Origin: an uncultured Lachnospiraceae bacterium
GTDB lineage: Bacteria > Bacillota > Clostridia > Lachnospirales > Lachnospiraceae
Length of the DNA: 12,430 nucleotides
Assembly (NCBI GenBank): GCA_910584725.1
Contig: CAJUBE010000004.1
Location: 162,960-175,389 of the forward strand
Reading direction: 5' to 3'
A model generated the notes under the pieces. That model did not search any database. It was not told the DNA's origin and saw only the letters and a program-made list of their open reading frames with translations. Both the position numbers and the translations under genes were made by a program. Positions 5,803 through 12,430 of the stretch are shown here, piece by piece (position 1 is the first letter of the stretch; every line of letters begins with the position of its first letter).

Positions 5803-6791
5803 GATGCGCTCTCCTTTCCGGCTTTCATTTTTTTCGCATAAGCTTTCTGCTGCTGCCTGATCTGCTTATTCAGCTGTGCCTCATCCTTATCCCTCATAAC
5901 GAAGAACATGATCGAAGCGAGGATCGCGATAATCACAAACATAACCATACTCGCCGCGGCCGCCCTGTTGTACATGTAGCTCCCGCTGAACGCCTGCTTG
6001 TAGATAAACAGACTGGTGGTCAGTGTCGCGTCATCCGGTTTGCCGTCCTGGAACAGTCTCGGGATATCGAACATATTCAGACCGCCGATCAGACTGGTCA
6101 CAAGCGTAAACAGGAGTATCGTCTTGATATTCGGCATGGTAATATAAAAGAAAGTCTGCACGCGGCTCGCGCCGTCCACCTCCGCCGACTCGAATATCTC
6201 CGGGCTGATTCCCAGAATGCCGGAGATCAGCGTAATCATGGTGGAGCCGTACCACATCCATGTCTGAATAAAGATCACGACGCCTCTTGCCACAGTTTTG
6301 CTTCTCAGCAACTCTATCGGTGCATCGATGAATCCGAAGCGCACGAGAAAATCGTTGACCGGACCCATGGGATACCCGAAAAATCCGCTGAACAGGATAG
6401 CGATGGTCGCCGCCGTAATGATATTCGGCATATAGAGCAGTACCTTGAACGTACCCTGTCCCTTTACCTTGCTTCTTCTGTCCGTGAACCATGCCGCTAA
6501 CAGAAGCGCAAGAAGCATCTGCGGAATAAAGTTCGCAAGCCATATAACGACCGTATTCCGGAACGCCAGCTGAAATGAAGGGCTCGACAATACCGTCTTA
6601 AAGTTTCTGAAAAGGTCATCGGTCAGAAAATGGATATCCGTCTTTCCCAGACCTTTCAGATCGGTAAAACCGATCACCGCCGTATACACGGTCGGATATA
6701 AGGAAAACAATAAAAAAGCGATGACAAACGGTATACTGAATATGTAACCGTATTTCGCATATCTGTCATACCCCGGTTTCTTACTTTTCAT
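5796..6791 (-). CDS. Sugar ABC transporter permease, MalF/UgpA-type (CUT1 family)
   Basis: A 331-residue membrane protein with a first segment at about 14-40 (the YIFSIPFVIAFLLFSLYP stretch, typical of this family), further segments near 78-102, 120-140, 168-192, 222-240 and 280-299, and an EAA loop at 201-220 (ESAEVDGASRVQTFFYITMP). A loose charged tail rich in Lys and Gln (300-331) follows the last segment and is longer than in many homologues. GGAG lies 6 nt before the ATG. It is the middle gene of the binding protein - permease - permease operon. The 248-bp gap from the binding-protein gene is unusually wide and full of hairpins, so expression of the permeases is probably set lower than that of the binding protein. 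Confidence 0.92.
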   Translation of the reverse strand: MKSKKPGYDRYAKYGYIFSIPFVIAFLLFSLYPTVYTAVIGFTDLKGLGKTDIHFLTDDLFRNFKTVLSSPSFQLAFRNTVVIWLANFIPQMLLALLLAAWFTDRRSKVKGQGTFKVLLYMPNIITAATIAILFSGFFGYPMGPVNDFLVRFGFIDAPIELLRSKTVARGVVIFIQTWMWYGSTMITLISGILGISPEIFESAEVDGASRVQTFFYITMPNIKTILLFTLVTSLIGGLNMFDIPRLFQDGKPDDATLTTSLFIYKQAFSGSYMYNRAAAASMVMFVIIAILASIMFFVMRDKDEAQLNKQIRQQQKAYAKKMKAGKESASC

Positions 6792-6802
6792 CCTTTACTC
6801 CA

Positions 6803-6926
6803 TTCCGAAGCATTTTATGCTGAGGAACGCGAGCAGACTATCAAATTCTGCTCTGCGATTGTAGGAATTTGTGATGCTTCTGCACAAATTCCCGGTTGAA
6901 TAAATTGCTCTTCAGAGAATTTATTC
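6803..6926 (-). other. Series of four hairpins between binding-protein and permease genes
   Basis: Four inverted repeats follow one another: TTCC-GA-AGCAT-TTT-ATGCT-GA-GGAA (6803-6827); GAGCAGA/TCTGCTC with a 9-nt loop (6831-6853); GGAATTTGTG/CACAAATTCC, 10 bp perfect, 9-nt loop (6864-6892); GAATAAATT/AATTTATTC (6898-6926), which can extend inward with CTC/GAG. Outer bases CGATTG (6856-6861) and CAATCG (6944-6949) can also pair. None has a T-run. The last lies just before the permease ribosome site. It could be an mRNA-stabilising or processing element, or a dispersed palindromic repeat. No known RNA family is recognised. Confidence 0.55.
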
Positions 6927-6975
6927 CACCTCCCACCTTCCCGCAATCGTCCTATATTACTTCTTAGTTGAAAAC

Positions 6976-7001
6976 AGGGCGGACGCTGATGGGTCCGCCC
7001 T
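6976..7001 (-). terminator. Attenuating terminator after the binding-protein gene
   Basis: AGGGCGGAC (6976-6984) and GTCCGCCCT (6993-7001) form a perfect 9-bp GC-rich stem with an 8-nt loop; flanking TTGAAA/TTTCAA can extend it across a small bulge. On the minus strand the stem is followed by GTTTTC, a short T-tract. It lies 38 bp after the binding-protein stop. Such partial terminators are common in sugar ABC operons and give more binding protein than permease. Confidence 0.6.
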
Positions 7002-7039
7002 TTCAAAACAGATATAACGATTACTCTGTGTGTTTATGA

Positions 7040-8485
7040 TTATTCTACGATAACATCCAGATTGTCCGCTACCTGCTGCTTGAAGTCTGCGATCGCCTGC
7101 TCACGGGACTTGTTTCCTGCCGTGTACTCGCGGGTCTGATCTCTCCAGTACTGGTTGATCGTCTCGTCGTACTGTGTCAGGTTGGTGCCCTTCGCATACT
7201 GGTTCGCAGGAACAAATGCGTCAAACATGTTCTGTCCGCCAAGGAAGTCTACGGAACCGTCGGACTTACTCATAACCGTGCCGCTCGCAACCGCGTCCTT
7301 CGTACCGCCTTCGCCGTTTAAGGTGCCGTTTGCCCACTTATACTGCAGGCCATCCTCGGAGCTGTCCAGAGTGATCCACTCGATAATCTTGCCGACAGCC
7401 TCTGCCTTCTCGCTGTTCTTGTTAGCCAGAACCCATGTACCGCCCCAGAAGAAACCGATCGGAGGTGTGCAGACTGCCCAGTCACCGTATGTGCCTTCGC
7501 CTACAGCTTCGCCGCCGCAGTTAGGAGCCATGGTGTAGTTGATCAGCCATGCGGGGCCGAAGAAACCGAAGATACCCTTCTCGCCTTCTCCCTTCATATC
7601 TGCAAACCATGCATCCTGCCAGTCCTGTGTATCATTGTGATAGCCGTTATCCTTTAACTTCTTGGAGAGGTCAAGGAACTCCTCACGCTTCGGGTCGATG
7701 GTGAGTTTGCCGTCAACGATCCAACCCTGATCGGAGCTGTTCTCAACTGCGTGCCAGATGTCGCCGTCGCCGGAAACAATGCCGTAGCCCTTTGCCTTCA
7801 GATCTTCCGCTGCCGTGAAGAACTGATCCCAGCCAGGGCCGATCTTCTTCTCGATCTCAGCCGGATCATCCGTGCCCCATACGTCCTTCGCGATGGAACG
7901 GCGGTAAATAAACGCGCCGCCTGTAGCCTGATAACCGAGGCCTACGAGCTGACCGTCGGGATTGGTTCCGATATCAACCGTGTACTGCGCGATATCCGCT
8001 TCCTTTAACTTCGCGTCCACGTCGATGCCCATGTCTGCGTAAGGCATCGCGTAGCCGCTTGCGTCGCCCTGCGTATACTTCAGTACGAAAGCTGCCTCAG
8101 CGCAGTAGAGGTCGGGAGCTTCCGCACCGCCTGCAGCAAGCGCCTGGTCAAGAGCGGGCTGGTAAGCGCCGTCTGTTGTCGCAATAATTGTGGTGTTAAT
8201 CTTGTAACCGAACTCGGGATGCGCCTCGATATACTTCTCAATCATGCCGGGAACCTCGTCTGTGAACGCCCAAACATTGATCGTATCGGAACCACCGCCG
8301 GACGTACCTGCGTCCGCTGCCGGTGCCTCGCTTCCGGAATCACCCGCGTCTGCTGCCGGTGCTTCCGCCGCCCCGCTGTCGCCTGAATCTGCCGCCGGTG
8401 CACTGCTGCTGTCACCGCCGCCGCAGCCTGTCAGCATAGAAGCTACCATACAGCCACACAACATACATGCTAAAAACTTTTTCAT
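7040..8485 (-). CDS. Sugar-binding lipoprotein of a CUT1 ABC transporter
   Basis: A 481-residue extracellular solute-binding protein. It starts with a lipoprotein signal peptide: MKKFLACMLCGCMVASMLTGC, lipobox LTGC with the lipidated cysteine at 21. A low-complexity Ala/Ser/Gly/Asp/Pro linker (22-66) with three APAAD repeats tethers the domain to the membrane. The mature part starts with INVWAFTDEVPGMIEKY (69-85), as in family 1 sugar-binding proteins, and contains many aromatic residues (for example the WQDAWF and GFFWGGTW stretches) suitable for stacking on sugars. AAAGGAGG (8493-8500), 7 nt before the ATG, is a very strong ribosome site, fitting high expression. It leads the operon with the two permeases. 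The ligand is not identifiable from sequence; the nearby GH3 xylosidase-type enzyme suggests an oligosaccharide of plant cell-wall origin. Confidence 0.93.
   Translation of the reverse strand: MKKFLACMLCGCMVASMLTGCGGGDSSSAPAADSGDSGAAEAPAADAGDSGSEAPAADAGTSGGGSDTINVWAFTDEVPGMIEKYIEAHPEFGYKINTTIIATTDGAYQPALDQALAAGGAEAPDLYCAEAAFVLKYTQGDASGYAMPYADMGIDVDAKLKEADIAQYTVDIGTNPDGQLVGLGYQATGGAFIYRRSIAKDVWGTDDPAEIEKKIGPGWDQFFTAAEDLKAKGYGIVSGDGDIWHAVENSSDQGWIVDGKLTIDPKREEFLDLSKKLKDNGYHNDTQDWQDAWFADMKGEGEKGIFGFFGPAWLINYTMAPNCGGEAVGEGTYGDWAVCTPPIGFFWGGTWVLANKNSEKAEAVGKIIEWITLDSSEDGLQYKWANGTLNGEGGTKDAVASGTVMSKSDGSVDFLGGQNMFDAFVPANQYAKGTNLTQYDETINQYWRDQTREYTAGNKSREQAIADFKQQVADNLDVIVE
8288..8401 (-). repeat. 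Degenerate coding repeats in the lipoprotein linker
   Basis: The linker repeats an APAAD-plus-Ser/Gly/Asp motif three times (residues 29-33, 42-46, 54-58; spacing 13 and 12 residues). The matching DNA contains several copies of TGCCGGTGC on the plus strand. It is a flexible spacer whose length could vary by slippage or recombination. Confidence 0.7.
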
Positions 8486-8578
8486 CTTTCATCCTCCTTT
8501 GCTTTTACACTTTTCTGTATCTGCCATCTTGTATGATTTGATAGCGTAACTTTATTTTATTCAGTTGCCTTTGTTTAT

Positions 8579-8608
8579 TCTTTACACTTCTTGCTCTGGA
8601 CATAACAA
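8579..8608 (-). promoter_or_regulatory. Weak candidate promoter for the transporter operon
   Basis: On the minus strand TTGTTA (8603-8608) and TAAAGA (8579-8584) are 18 bp apart, about 95 bp upstream of the binding-protein start. The -10 is poor, as expected if an activator is needed. A near-palindrome AAACCGGT (8630-8637) lies just upstream. No clearly better promoter was found in 8501-8700. Confidence 0.25.
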
Positions 8609-8684
8609 TTATTGCTAAATGATTTTGAGAAACCGGTAATCCATTTGTAAAAAATGACAAAATGAATGAGAAATTGCAAGCATT

Positions 8685-8713
8685 TCAAGTATTGACACAC
8701 TCAAGTATTGACA
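8685..8713. repeat. Perfect 13-bp direct repeat with 16-bp period
   Basis: TCAAGTATTGACA occurs at 8685-8697 and 8701-8713. The second copy supplies the TTGACA box of the tRNA promoter. The pair also lies upstream of the divergent transporter operon, where tandem direct repeats are the usual form of an AraC-family binding site. It may be an operator or a small duplication. Confidence 0.8.
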
Positions 8714-8736
8714 AGCTTTTTTCTTTTTGATAAACT
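8708..8736 (+). promoter_or_regulatory. Promoter of the tRNA-Thr gene
   Basis: Perfect TTGACA (8708-8713), a 17-bp spacer and TAAACT (8731-8736) place the start of transcription about 30 bp before the mature tRNA. A second possible -10, TATAAC (8736-8741), is spaced too far. Confidence 0.6.
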
Positions 8737-8772
8737 ATAACTCGGTGACAAAAAGAATATCTTTTTCGTCAG

Positions 8773-8845
8773 GCTGCTGTGGCTCAGTCGGTAGAGCGTC
8801 GCATTGGTAGTGCGGAGGTCACGGGTCCGATTCCCGTCAGCAGCT
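8773..8845 (+). tRNA. tRNA-Thr (anticodon GGT)
   Basis: The 73-nt cloverleaf is complete: acceptor GCTGCTG (8773-8779) pairs with CAGCAGC (8838-8844); D arm GCTC/GAGC; anticodon stem TCGCA/TGCGG with loop TTGGTAG, giving anticodon GGT, which reads ACC and ACU (Thr); T arm ACGGG/CCCGT with loop TCCGATT. The discriminator base is T and CCA is not encoded. It sits between its own promoter and terminator, upstream of sigH. Confidence 0.96.
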
Positions 8846-8850
8846 TACAG

Positions 8851-8880
8851 AAACCCCGTAAATATAAAACGGGGTTTTTT
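8851..8880 (+). terminator. Rho-independent terminator of the tRNA-Thr gene
   Basis: AAACCCCGT (8851-8859) and ACGGGGTTT (8869-8877) form a 9-bp stem with a 9-nt loop, followed by T through 8880. It begins five bases after the tRNA. Since sigH starts 54 bp further and has no clear promoter of its own, some read-through may feed sigH. Confidence 0.88.
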
Positions 8881-8933
8881 CTTATCATTTTTTGTGGCGA
8901 AAACAAAAAATATCGGGAACCGGCGGGGAGAAT

Positions 8934-9596
8934 ATGCGCGAAGATTACACACAGTACACCGACGAAGAACTTCTGATCCGTCTGCGTGACGGCGAATCGG
9001 GAATCACAGACCATATTATGAATAAGTATAAAAATCTGGTGCGGAGCAAGGCGAAATCCATGTACATCCTCGGCGCGGACAGCGAAGATCTGATTCAGGA
9101 AGGCATGATCGGGCTGTTCAAAGCGATCAGGGACTACGACAGCGGCAGAGACGCCAGTTTCTTCACCTTTGCCGATCTGTGCGTCTCCAGACAGATGTAC
9201 ACGGCGGTACAGGCTTCCAGAAGACAGAAGCATATCCCCTTAAACAATTACATTTCCCTTTACGGAAATGTCTCCGGGGAAAGGGACGGCGAAGAAGAGC
9301 CTCTTGTCAACGTGCTTGCCTCGGGCTCCGGCTTAAACCCCGAGGAACTTGTCATAGACAAGGAAAATGTAGACAGACTGGAAATGCTCATAGAACGTGA
9401 ACTGAGCAGTTTTGAAAAACAGGTGCTCGACCTGTATCTGACGGGCATGAAATACCAGCAGATCGCGAAGGTGCTTGGACGTGACGACAAGTCCACGGAC
9501 AATGCGCTCCAGAGAATCAAGACGAAGCTCAGAAAAGCCATAAAAAAATCGGACGCCGACACGCCCGATTCAGAGAACGTTTCCCATTCCCCTTAA
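8934..9596 (+). CDS. sigH: RNA polymerase sigma factor SigH (sporulation-type)
   Basis: A 220-residue sigma-70-family factor. Region 2 spans about 26-97: LVRSKAKSMYILGADSEDLIQEGMIGLFKAIRDY with core-binding DLIQEGMIGL (52-61), then FADLCVSRQMYTAVQASRRQKHIPLN, closely resembling SigH (Spo0H) of Bacillus and Clostridium. Region 4 (about 155-202) contains the helix-turn-helix YQQIAKVLGRDDKSTDNALQRIKTKL. In spore formers SigH directs early stationary-phase and sporulation genes; whether this organism sporulates is not shown. The ATG at 8934 is preferred because MREDYTQYTDEELL aligns with the normal SigH N-terminus and GGGGAG precedes it, although with only 3 nt spacing. An in-frame TTG at 8892 abuts the tRNA terminator and is less likely. 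The gene converges on ispF with only 5 bp between stops. Confidence 0.92.
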   Translation: MREDYTQYTDEELLIRLRDGESGITDHIMNKYKNLVRSKAKSMYILGADSEDLIQEGMIGLFKAIRDYDSGRDASFFTFADLCVSRQMYTAVQASRRQKHIPLNNYISLYGNVSGERDGEEEPLVNVLASGSGLNPEELVIDKENVDRLEMLIERELSSFEKQVLDLYLTGMKYQQIAKVLGRDDKSTDNALQRIKTKLRKAIKKSDADTPDSENVSHSP

Positions 9597-9601
9597 ATGG
9601 T

Positions 9602-10150
9602 TTATGCTGTTCCCGTCCTGTGAGGACAGCCCCCGCACGCACCACACTTCTTTGCCACATCCTCACTGTAGAGGTCCCTGGGGCTGGTGAGCAGGCACAC
9701 CGCCTGCGCGGAAATGCCCTCGCCCTTTCCCGTAAAGCCGAGCCCTTCCTCGGTGGTCGCTTTCACATTTACCTGCGACACCTCAATGCCGAGCGCACCT
9801 GCAATGTTCTCCCGCATCTGGTCGATATGGGGCCCCATCTTGGGCGCCTGCGCGATGATCGTGGCGTCAATGTTTTCCACCAGAAACAGATTATCCGTAA
9901 GAAGCTTCGCCACATGTTCCAGAAGCTTTATGGAGGAAATCCCCTTGTAGGCGGGATCGCTGTCAGGGAAATGCTTTCCGATATCTCCCAGCGCTGCCGC
10001 TCCCAGCAGAGCATCCATAATGGCGTGCAGCAGCACATCCGCGTCGGAATGGCCGAGAAGCCCTTTCTCATAGGGAATCTCCACCCCACCGATGATGCAC
10101 TTCCTGTCTTCCGTCAATCTGTGTACATCATATCCCGTTCCGACTCTCAT
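9602..10150 (-). CDS. ispF: 2-C-methyl-D-erythritol 2,4-cyclodiphosphate synthase, with cysteine-rich tail
   Basis: IspF converts CDP-methylerythritol 2-phosphate to the cyclodiphosphate with release of CMP in the non-mevalonate isoprenoid pathway, acting as a cytoplasmic homotrimer. The metal-binding residues are visible: D8 and H10 in GYDVHRL and H42 in the LLHAIMDALLGAAALGDIG region. The GHSDADVLLH (33-42) and VKATTEEGLGFTGKGEGISA (129-148) signatures are intact. The family is usually about 160 residues; this protein has 182 because of a tail (158-182) with C169-x2-C172-x2-C175 and H177, suggestive of metal or thiol chemistry but of unknown purpose. GGGAG precedes the ATG. It lies 98 bp downstream of coaBC on the same strand and probably shares its transcript, as no terminator is seen between them. 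Confidence 0.95.
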   Translation of the reverse strand: MRVGTGYDVHRLTEDRKCIIGGVEIPYEKGLLGHSDADVLLHAIMDALLGAAALGDIGKHFPDSDPAYKGISSIKLLEHVAKLLTDNLFLVENIDATIIAQAPKMGPHIDQMRENIAGALGIEVSQVNVKATTEEGLGFTGKGEGISAQAVCLLTSPRDLYSEDVAKKCGACGGCPHRTGTA

Positions 10151-10248
10151 AATGCTCTCCCTTTCCGTTCTTCAAGTCAAAGCCCCCGCCGCAAGCAGCA
10201 TGTATCTGACAAGAGTCTTTTACGACTTTCTTTCCGCCATATCCTGAA

Positions 10249-11448
10249 TCATACCGACACATCTAACGTCAGAAGTCTGTCGAGCAGCCGATCCGCTACT
10301 TCCTCCTTGGAAAGAAGCGGCAGTTCCTCCGTCCCCTCCTTCGTGAGCAGCGTCACCACATTGGTGTCCGTTCCAAAACCCGCGCCCTCCTGCTTTAAGT
10401 TGTTCGCCACCATCATATCAATCTTTTTCTTTTCCAGCTTTGCACGGGAATTTTCCAGCAGATGCTCCGTCTCCATAGAGAAGCCGCACAAAATCTGTCC
10501 CGCCCGGCGATGCGCGCCGAGCCACGCCAAAATATCCTCCGTGCGCTCCAGCTCCACAGACAACTCCTCATCCTTCTTCTTAAGCTTTTCATCCGCCGTC
10601 ACCCGGGGGCGGTAATCCGCCACAGCCGCAGCCTTGATTATGATATCCTGTTCCGAAGCCGCATCCTTGACCGCCTGCGCCATGTCCGCCGCCGAGATAA
10701 CAGGCACCACCTGTACGCCCATGGGCGGAGTGAGCTCCACTTTCCCCGACACAAGCGTCACATCCGCGCCGCGCCGCACAGCCGCAGCCGCAACGGCATA
10801 CCCCATCTTTCCTGTGGAATGGTTGCTGATATACCGCACCGGATCCAATTTTTCCCGCGTCGGTCCGGCGGTGACCAGCACCTTTTTCCCGGCAAGGTCT
10901 TTGGGCGTAAGCGCCCGCAGAACCGCCTCATACAAAACTTCCGGTTCGGGCATTTTGCCTTGCCCGGTATCTCCGCACGCCAGATAACCGCTCGCCGGAG
11001 TAACCACCTCCATGCCGTAACTTTTAAGCGTACTTATATTATCCTGCACAATGGGATTTTCATACATTCTGGTATTCATCGCCGGCGCGAAAATCTTCGG
11101 GCACTGACAAGCGAGAAGCGTAGTCGTCAACATATCGTCCGCAATCCCGTGGGCCGCCTTGGCGATCACATTGGCGGAAGCGGGGGCCGCGAGAAAGACA
11201 TCGGTCTGCTTCGCCAGCGATACATGCTCCACCTGAAACTCAAAATTACGGTCAAACGTGTCAACCAGACACCGGTTTCCCGTCAGCGACTCGAAGGTGA
11301 TGGGATTGATGAAATTGGTTGCGTTTTTCGTCATAATCACCGTCACATCCGCCTGCCTCTTCACGAGCATACTGGCGAGGGATGCGATCTTGTAAGCGGC
11401 GATGCTGCCTGTCACGCCTAATACAATATGTTTTCCTTTTAATAACAT
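10249..11448 (-). CDS. coaBC: Bifunctional phosphopantothenoylcysteine decarboxylase / phosphopantothenate-cysteine ligase
   Basis: CoaBC carries out two steps of coenzyme A synthesis: ligation of cysteine to phosphopantothenate (CoaB) and FMN-dependent decarboxylation to phosphopantetheine (CoaC). The N-terminal CoaC part shows GVTGSIAAYK (11-20), catalytic H75 in VEHVSLA, the AMNTRMYENP clamp (123-132) and C158 in GYLACGDTGQGKMPEP. The C-terminal CoaB part starts near 185 with VLVTAGPTREKLDPVRYISN and shows N209, KAAAVADYRP (272-281) and the KLKKK segment (288-292), which includes the conserved lysine. At 399 residues it is full length. The ATG at 11448 has GGAGG 9 nt upstream and matches the family start; an in-frame ATG 54 bp earlier has no ribosome site. 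It follows coaX by 83 bp, so three CoA steps are clustered. Confidence 0.96.
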   Translation of the reverse strand: MLLKGKHIVLGVTGSIAAYKIASLASMLVKRQADVTVIMTKNATNFINPITFESLTGNRCLVDTFDRNFEFQVEHVSLAKQTDVFLAAPASANVIAKAAHGIADDMLTTTLLACQCPKIFAPAMNTRMYENPIVQDNISTLKSYGMEVVTPASGYLACGDTGQGKMPEPEVLYEAVLRALTPKDLAGKKVLVTAGPTREKLDPVRYISNHSTGKMGYAVAAAAVRRGADVTLVSGKVELTPPMGVQVVPVISAADMAQAVKDAASEQDIIIKAAAVADYRPRVTADEKLKKKDEELSVELERTEDILAWLGAHRRAGQILCGFSMETEHLLENSRAKLEKKKIDMMVANNLKQEGAGFGTDTNVVTLLTKEGTEELPLLSKEEVADRLLDRLLTLDVSV

Positions 11449-11531
11449 GTGATATTCCCTCCCATCGCCTGTTCGCTCCGTTCCCGTCAGACACCCCGGC
11501 ATCCGAAGCCCGGATCATTGCATAACATTTG

Positions 11532-12302
11532 TCATTGTTCTACATTCCTGCGGTAAATCAGCCCCAGCCCTTTCAGGGTAAGCTCGTTGTCGCAGACAAT
11601 TTCTCTCTTACAGTGTGGCACGATACTCCCCGCGAGTCCGCCCGTGGCCACCACCGGCGCCTCGTAGCCCAGCTCGTCGTAAATCCGCTCGATCATGCCG
11701 TCCAGACACGCCGCCTGTCCCATCACGATACCGCTCTTCATACAATCGATGGTGTTTCTGCCGATCACTTTCTTCGGCGGTTCCAGACTGATGCGCGGAA
11801 GCTGGGATGTACGGTTCACGAGGGAATCCAGAGAAACCTTCACGCCCGGCAGAATCATGCCGCCAATATAGTTTTTCTTCTCATCCACCACGCTGATAGT
11901 GGTGGCAGTACCCATGTCGATCATAATGATCGGCGCGCCGTAATAGTGCAGCCCCGCCACCGCGTTGACTACCAGATCCGACCCAAGCTGCGCGGGGTTG
12001 TCCATCAGAATGTTTAAACCCGTCTTAAGCCCCGGCCCCACAAGCAGCGGCGCTTTATGAAACAGCTTCTCCAGAGCCGACTTCACGATATTGTTGAGGG
12101 GAGGCACGACGGAGGAGATGATGCTCCCTTTGATGTCCTCCACACCGATGCGGTAGAGATCAAATAATGCCCGAAATTCTACTACATACTCCAGTTCCGT
12201 GTTCGCCTGGTTGGTGGAGACGCGCTCCACAAAGCAAACCTTCTCCCCGTCCATACAACCGATGACAATGTTTGTGTTGCCGATGTCAACTGCTAAAATC
12301 AT
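11532..12302 (-). CDS. coaX: Type III pantothenate kinase
   Basis: CoaX phosphorylates pantothenate with ATP, the first step of CoA synthesis; type III kinases belong to the ASKHA fold, are not inhibited by CoA and use a monovalent cation. The 256-residue protein starts with MILAVDIGNTNIVIG (phosphate 1 motif, D6), has the LGSD motif with the probable catalytic base D109 (GSDLVVNAVAG), and IDMGTATTISVVD (128-140) with D129 for the cation and the threonines of the phosphate 2 motif. GGMILPG (147-153) and ATGGLAG (219-225) complete the fold. AGGGG stands 8 nt before the ATG. It is the first of three minus-strand genes (coaX, coaBC, ispF). The upstream 128 bp hold no gene; a promoter was not clearly found. 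Confidence 0.96.
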   Translation of the reverse strand: MILAVDIGNTNIVIGCMDGEKVCFVERVSTNQANTELEYVVEFRALFDLYRIGVEDIKGSIISSVVPPLNNIVKSALEKLFHKAPLLVGPGLKTGLNILMDNPAQLGSDLVVNAVAGLHYYGAPIIMIDMGTATTISVVDEKKNYIGGMILPGVKVSLDSLVNRTSQLPRISLEPPKKVIGRNTIDCMKSGIVMGQAACLDGMIERIYDELGYEAPVVATGGLAGSIVPHCKREIVCDNELTLKGLGLIYRRNVEQ

Positions 12303-12386
12303 GCCGTTTCCCCTGTCTTTCTATACTTTATCTATATGTTTTGTGTACCGTTCTCTTATTATTTTATTTCACATGCTAACCGCCAT

Positions 12387-12405
12387 GTCACAGCTTAGCT
12401 GTGAC
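12387..12405. repeat. Perfect 8-bp inverted repeat upstream of coaX
   Basis: GTCACAGC (12387-12394) and GCTGTGAC (12398-12405) flank TTA. No T-run follows on either strand, so it is not a standard terminator. It lies 85 bp upstream of the coaX start and could be an operator or part of a dispersed repeat continuing past the window. Confidence 0.6.
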
Positions 12406-12430
12406 TCAAATCAATGCGGAGAATGCCTGT

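Noticed and set aside
6815..7006. Minus-strand frame of 63 codons between the binding-protein and permease genes
   Set aside because: It runs through three hairpins and part of the attenuator, has no convincing start site, and resembles no protein I recognise.
8892..8933. TTG start giving sigH 14 extra residues
   Set aside because: It lies next to the tRNA terminator with no ribosome site, and the extra residues do not resemble SigH; the ATG at 8934 fits the family start.
9620..10615. Long plus-strand frame of 331 codons opposite ispF and coaBC
   Set aside because: It crosses two clearly identified minus-strand genes and their gap; its composition is that of an antisense shadow.
11449..11502. 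Upstream ATG giving CoaBC 18 extra residues
   Set aside because: There is no ribosome site before it, while the ATG at 11448 has GGAGG 9 nt upstream and begins with the family's normal N-terminus.

Overview
The window looks like chromosome from a Gram-positive Clostridia, most likely a gut Lachnospiraceae member. The grounds are a SigH-type sporulation sigma factor, a CUT1 sugar ABC transporter paired with an AraC regulator and a cytoplasmic GH3 glycosidase, an Rpn-family nuclease with a repeat tail, strong AGGAGG ribosome sites, and classic hairpin plus T-run terminators. The assignment is inference from gene content; there is no rRNA in the window.

Layout. (1) 1-1222, minus: an Rpn-family PD-(D/E)XK nuclease, cut by the window edge, ending in nine visible 54-bp (18-residue) helical repeats. 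A consensus Shine-Dalgarno inside the gene precedes an in-frame ATG after the nuclease domain. (2) 1534-8485: a carbohydrate island. A lipoprotein sugar-binding protein and two CUT1 permeases (minus) are followed by a plus-strand AraC regulator and then a minus-strand GH3 beta-xylosidase-like enzyme with its own terminator. No ATPase is present, so a shared MsmX/MsmK-type ATPase elsewhere is implied. Predicted scheme: the binding protein captures an oligosaccharide, the permeases import it, the cytoplasmic GH3 enzyme cleaves it, and the AraC protein senses it. (3) 8708-8880: tRNA-Thr(GGT) with promoter and terminator. (4) 8934-12302: housekeeping genes, sigH (plus) convergent with ispF, coaBC and coaX (all minus), covering isoprenoid and coenzyme A synthesis.

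The most notable structure is around the AraC gene. A 153-bp non-coding element (3744-3896) with 15-bp imperfect terminal inverted repeats is flanked by a perfect 8-bp direct duplication (TAATAGAC). It has inserted on the edge of the -10 box of a good sigma-A promoter, so the AraC leader now contains a MITE-like insertion rich in hairpins. The AraC reading frame also begins with a run of ten C at codons 7-10; slippage by one base either way runs into an early stop, a contingency-locus arrangement. The regulator may therefore be subject to both insertional and slippage control.

Other features are five consecutive hairpins between the binding-protein and permease genes, an 18-bp convergent junction without a visible terminator between the transporter and AraC genes, and an IspF carrying an extra cysteine-rich C-terminal tail.
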